Source: Gibbula magus
Lineage: Eukaryota > Mollusca > Gastropoda > Trochida > Trochidae
Direction of reading: 5' to 3'
DNA length: 64,000 bases
Assembly: GCA_936450465.1 (NCBI GenBank)
Contig: OW388294.1
Span: 72,964,622-73,028,621, forward strand
The notes beneath the pieces are model-generated. The model saw only the letters and a list, made by a program, of their open reading frames with translations, did not search any database and was not told the origin of the DNA. The position numbers and the translations under genes were made by a program. Of the stretch, positions 63,053-64,000 are shown piece after piece; within the stretch, counting starts at the first letter, position 1; every line of letters begins with the position of its first letter.

Positions 63053-64000
63053 ATGAACAACAACACGATAACAAGGGTAAAGGTGACATTGCATGTCAGC
63101 ACAGTGTACACTTGAATCCGTTTTTCATATATGTTTTCAGTTCATGAGCAGATGATACGGATATCACAGATTCTCCTTTCACATGTGTGAATCTATTAAA
63201 TGATGGTCCGTGCCATGGATATTTCTGAAGAGGTTTTCTCGTACTCTGCCTTGTTTGGATATTCCTCTGAAACTGACGTTGTCGTTGTACACGTGTAGAG
63301 TCTTCCTGACAGGCTGTGACAGTGTTATTCAGATCAGTAACTGAATCTCTCTTCCTGCAGCAGGCACAAGTGACGTTCGATGACACATGGCTCTCCAACC
63401 ACATCTTAACCTTTTTCATGGCCTTTCGGGAACTGGAAGACGTCTTAACATTTCCAGAGTATTCCATTGTTCGTTGTAGCAAAGGGTGTGTATAGTTTGA
63501 AGGATGAAAGTGAAATAATATCATACCAATATCAGCTCCTTATATACACACCATCAAGACTGTCAAAACACAATGTGAGTAGTGTGAATGCACATGCAGT
63601 CAATCAGCACATTTTCCGCTATTTGTAAAGATCAAAGGATTGTGATCAAAGGGGAAAGTCCGTCACTTTGATCACATGAATTATGCGGCTATACTTCAAA
63701 GAATACTTCAATTAATGAAGGTGATTGGTTTGAATGTTGATTCTTTTCTACTATCCGGTGCTATCCCTCTACAAATGGCTTTTGATCTCTTCTCCTTCTA
63801 TTGAAATACAAATAATACGATTGTGTAGATAATAAACGCGTCTTTACACACTCCCATATTGTAAAAACGTACTCATTTATTTCGTTGTTTTAGGTAAAAA
63901 GATCATGTTACCAGGTAAGAGTATGCTTCGATACATAAACTCATGTAATGAACGTGTGATTACGTGTCTTTTTTATGGTCTGGATATAAGACATTGACAT
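63053..64000 (+). repeat. Array unit U28 (class B, truncated by window end)
   Basis: It pairs with U26. The window ends just after the plus-strand TATA box, so ORF B is not visible. Confidence 0.95.
63096..63467 (-). CDS. ORF A of U28
   Basis: 123 codons with M9T, P71Q and A87G. Same upstream in-frame ATG (63524) as U26. Confidence 0.38.
   Translation of the reverse strand: MEYSGNVKTSSSSRKAMKKVKMWLESHVSSNVTCACCRKRDSVTDLNNTVTACQEDSTRVQRQRQFQRNIQTRQSTRKPLQKYPWHGPSFNRFTHVKGESVISVSSAHELKTYMKNGFKCTLC

Larger units (their letters stand above)
1..64000 (+). repeat. Tandem array of a ~1.8-kb unit filling the window
   Basis: The motif ATGAACAACAACACGATAAC or a close variant recurs at 1, 1788, 3577, 12281, 14070, 15945, 17734, 19524, 21345, 23166, 24955, 26743, 28532, 30321, 32107, 40809, 42597, 44385, 46206, 48027, 49848, 51655, 53430, 55768, 57589, 59410, 61232 and 63053. 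Spacing is about 1,789 or 1,821 bp unless an inserted element lengthens it. All units share orientation and are very similar along their full length. Neither array edge is inside the window. I see no rRNA, snRNA, histone or true tRNA gene in the unit, so it is not one of the familiar tandem gene families. Confidence 0.97.
61232..64000 (+). repeat. Two-unit higher-order repeat, copy 2 (U27-U28, incomplete)
   Basis: Second copy of the U25-U26 pair, cut by the window end. Confidence 0.8.

Noticed and set aside
1..64000. CRISPR array or bacterial repeat region
   Set aside because: Repeat units are 1.8 kb with no spacers, and the mobile elements are eukaryotic non-LTR retrotransposons.
1..64000. 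rDNA, histone, 5S or snRNA tandem cluster
   Set aside because: I see no conserved rRNA, histone protein or snRNA sequence in the unit.
1..64000. The array as an assembly artefact
   Set aside because: Units differ at many positions with structured patterns (segment duplicates, hybrid unit, dimers), which argues for real sequence. Only the exact copy number and the 28.5-kb duplication deserve read-level confirmation.

Overview
This window looks like animal (metazoan) nuclear DNA. It is AT-rich, has no bacterial-style operons, and carries a non-LTR retrotransposon and a tRNA-like SINE typical of invertebrate genomes. A marine invertebrate such as a mollusc is a reasonable guess, but the phylum is not established from the sequence.

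The whole 64 kb is one head-to-tail tandem array of a unit of about 1.8 kb: 27 full copies and one partial copy, numbered U1-U28 here and phased on the motif ATGAACAACAACACGATAAC at position 1. Two length classes exist. Class A is about 1,789 bp and class B about 1,821 bp, separated by a 7-bp and a 25-bp indel. U1-U7, U10-U17 and U22 are class A; U8, U9, U18-U21 and U23-U28 are class B.

Each unit is organised like a compact divergent gene pair. On the minus strand there is a TATATAAG box, an ATG in strong Kozak context, a 123-codon ORF ('ORF A', open in all 28 units) and an AATAAA. On the plus strand there is a TATAAG box, an ORF of mostly 126-162 codons ('ORF B', cut at codon 77 in three units) and two AATAAA signals. 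Three TCF/LEF-like sites in a perfect inverted repeat lie between the two TATA boxes. I recognise neither protein. Substitutions between units are mostly amino-acid changing, so present-day coding function is unproven.

Three retroelement insertions interrupt the array, all at the same nucleotide of the unit and in the same orientation. A 6.9-kb I-superfamily LINE (ORF1 gag-like; ORF2 endonuclease, RT and RNase H) sits in U3 (4050-10952) and U15 (32580-39480). Its last 511 bp is a tRNA-headed SINE-like module. A solo 507-bp copy of that module sits in U23 (53900-54406). The LINE 5' end lies 31 nt from the first T of the unit's TATA box, where a transcription start would be expected. The U3 LINE has intact ORFs; the U15 LINE has a 2-bp deletion in ORF2.

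At larger scale, U1-U9 (to about 22.78 kb) and U13-U19 (28,532 to about 47.64 kb) are copies of one segment. The two LINEs are therefore duplicates, not independent insertions. The second copy lost exactly two units (3,666 bp), leaving the hybrid unit U17. A two-unit repeat (3,643 bp) is visible at U25-U26 and U27-U28.
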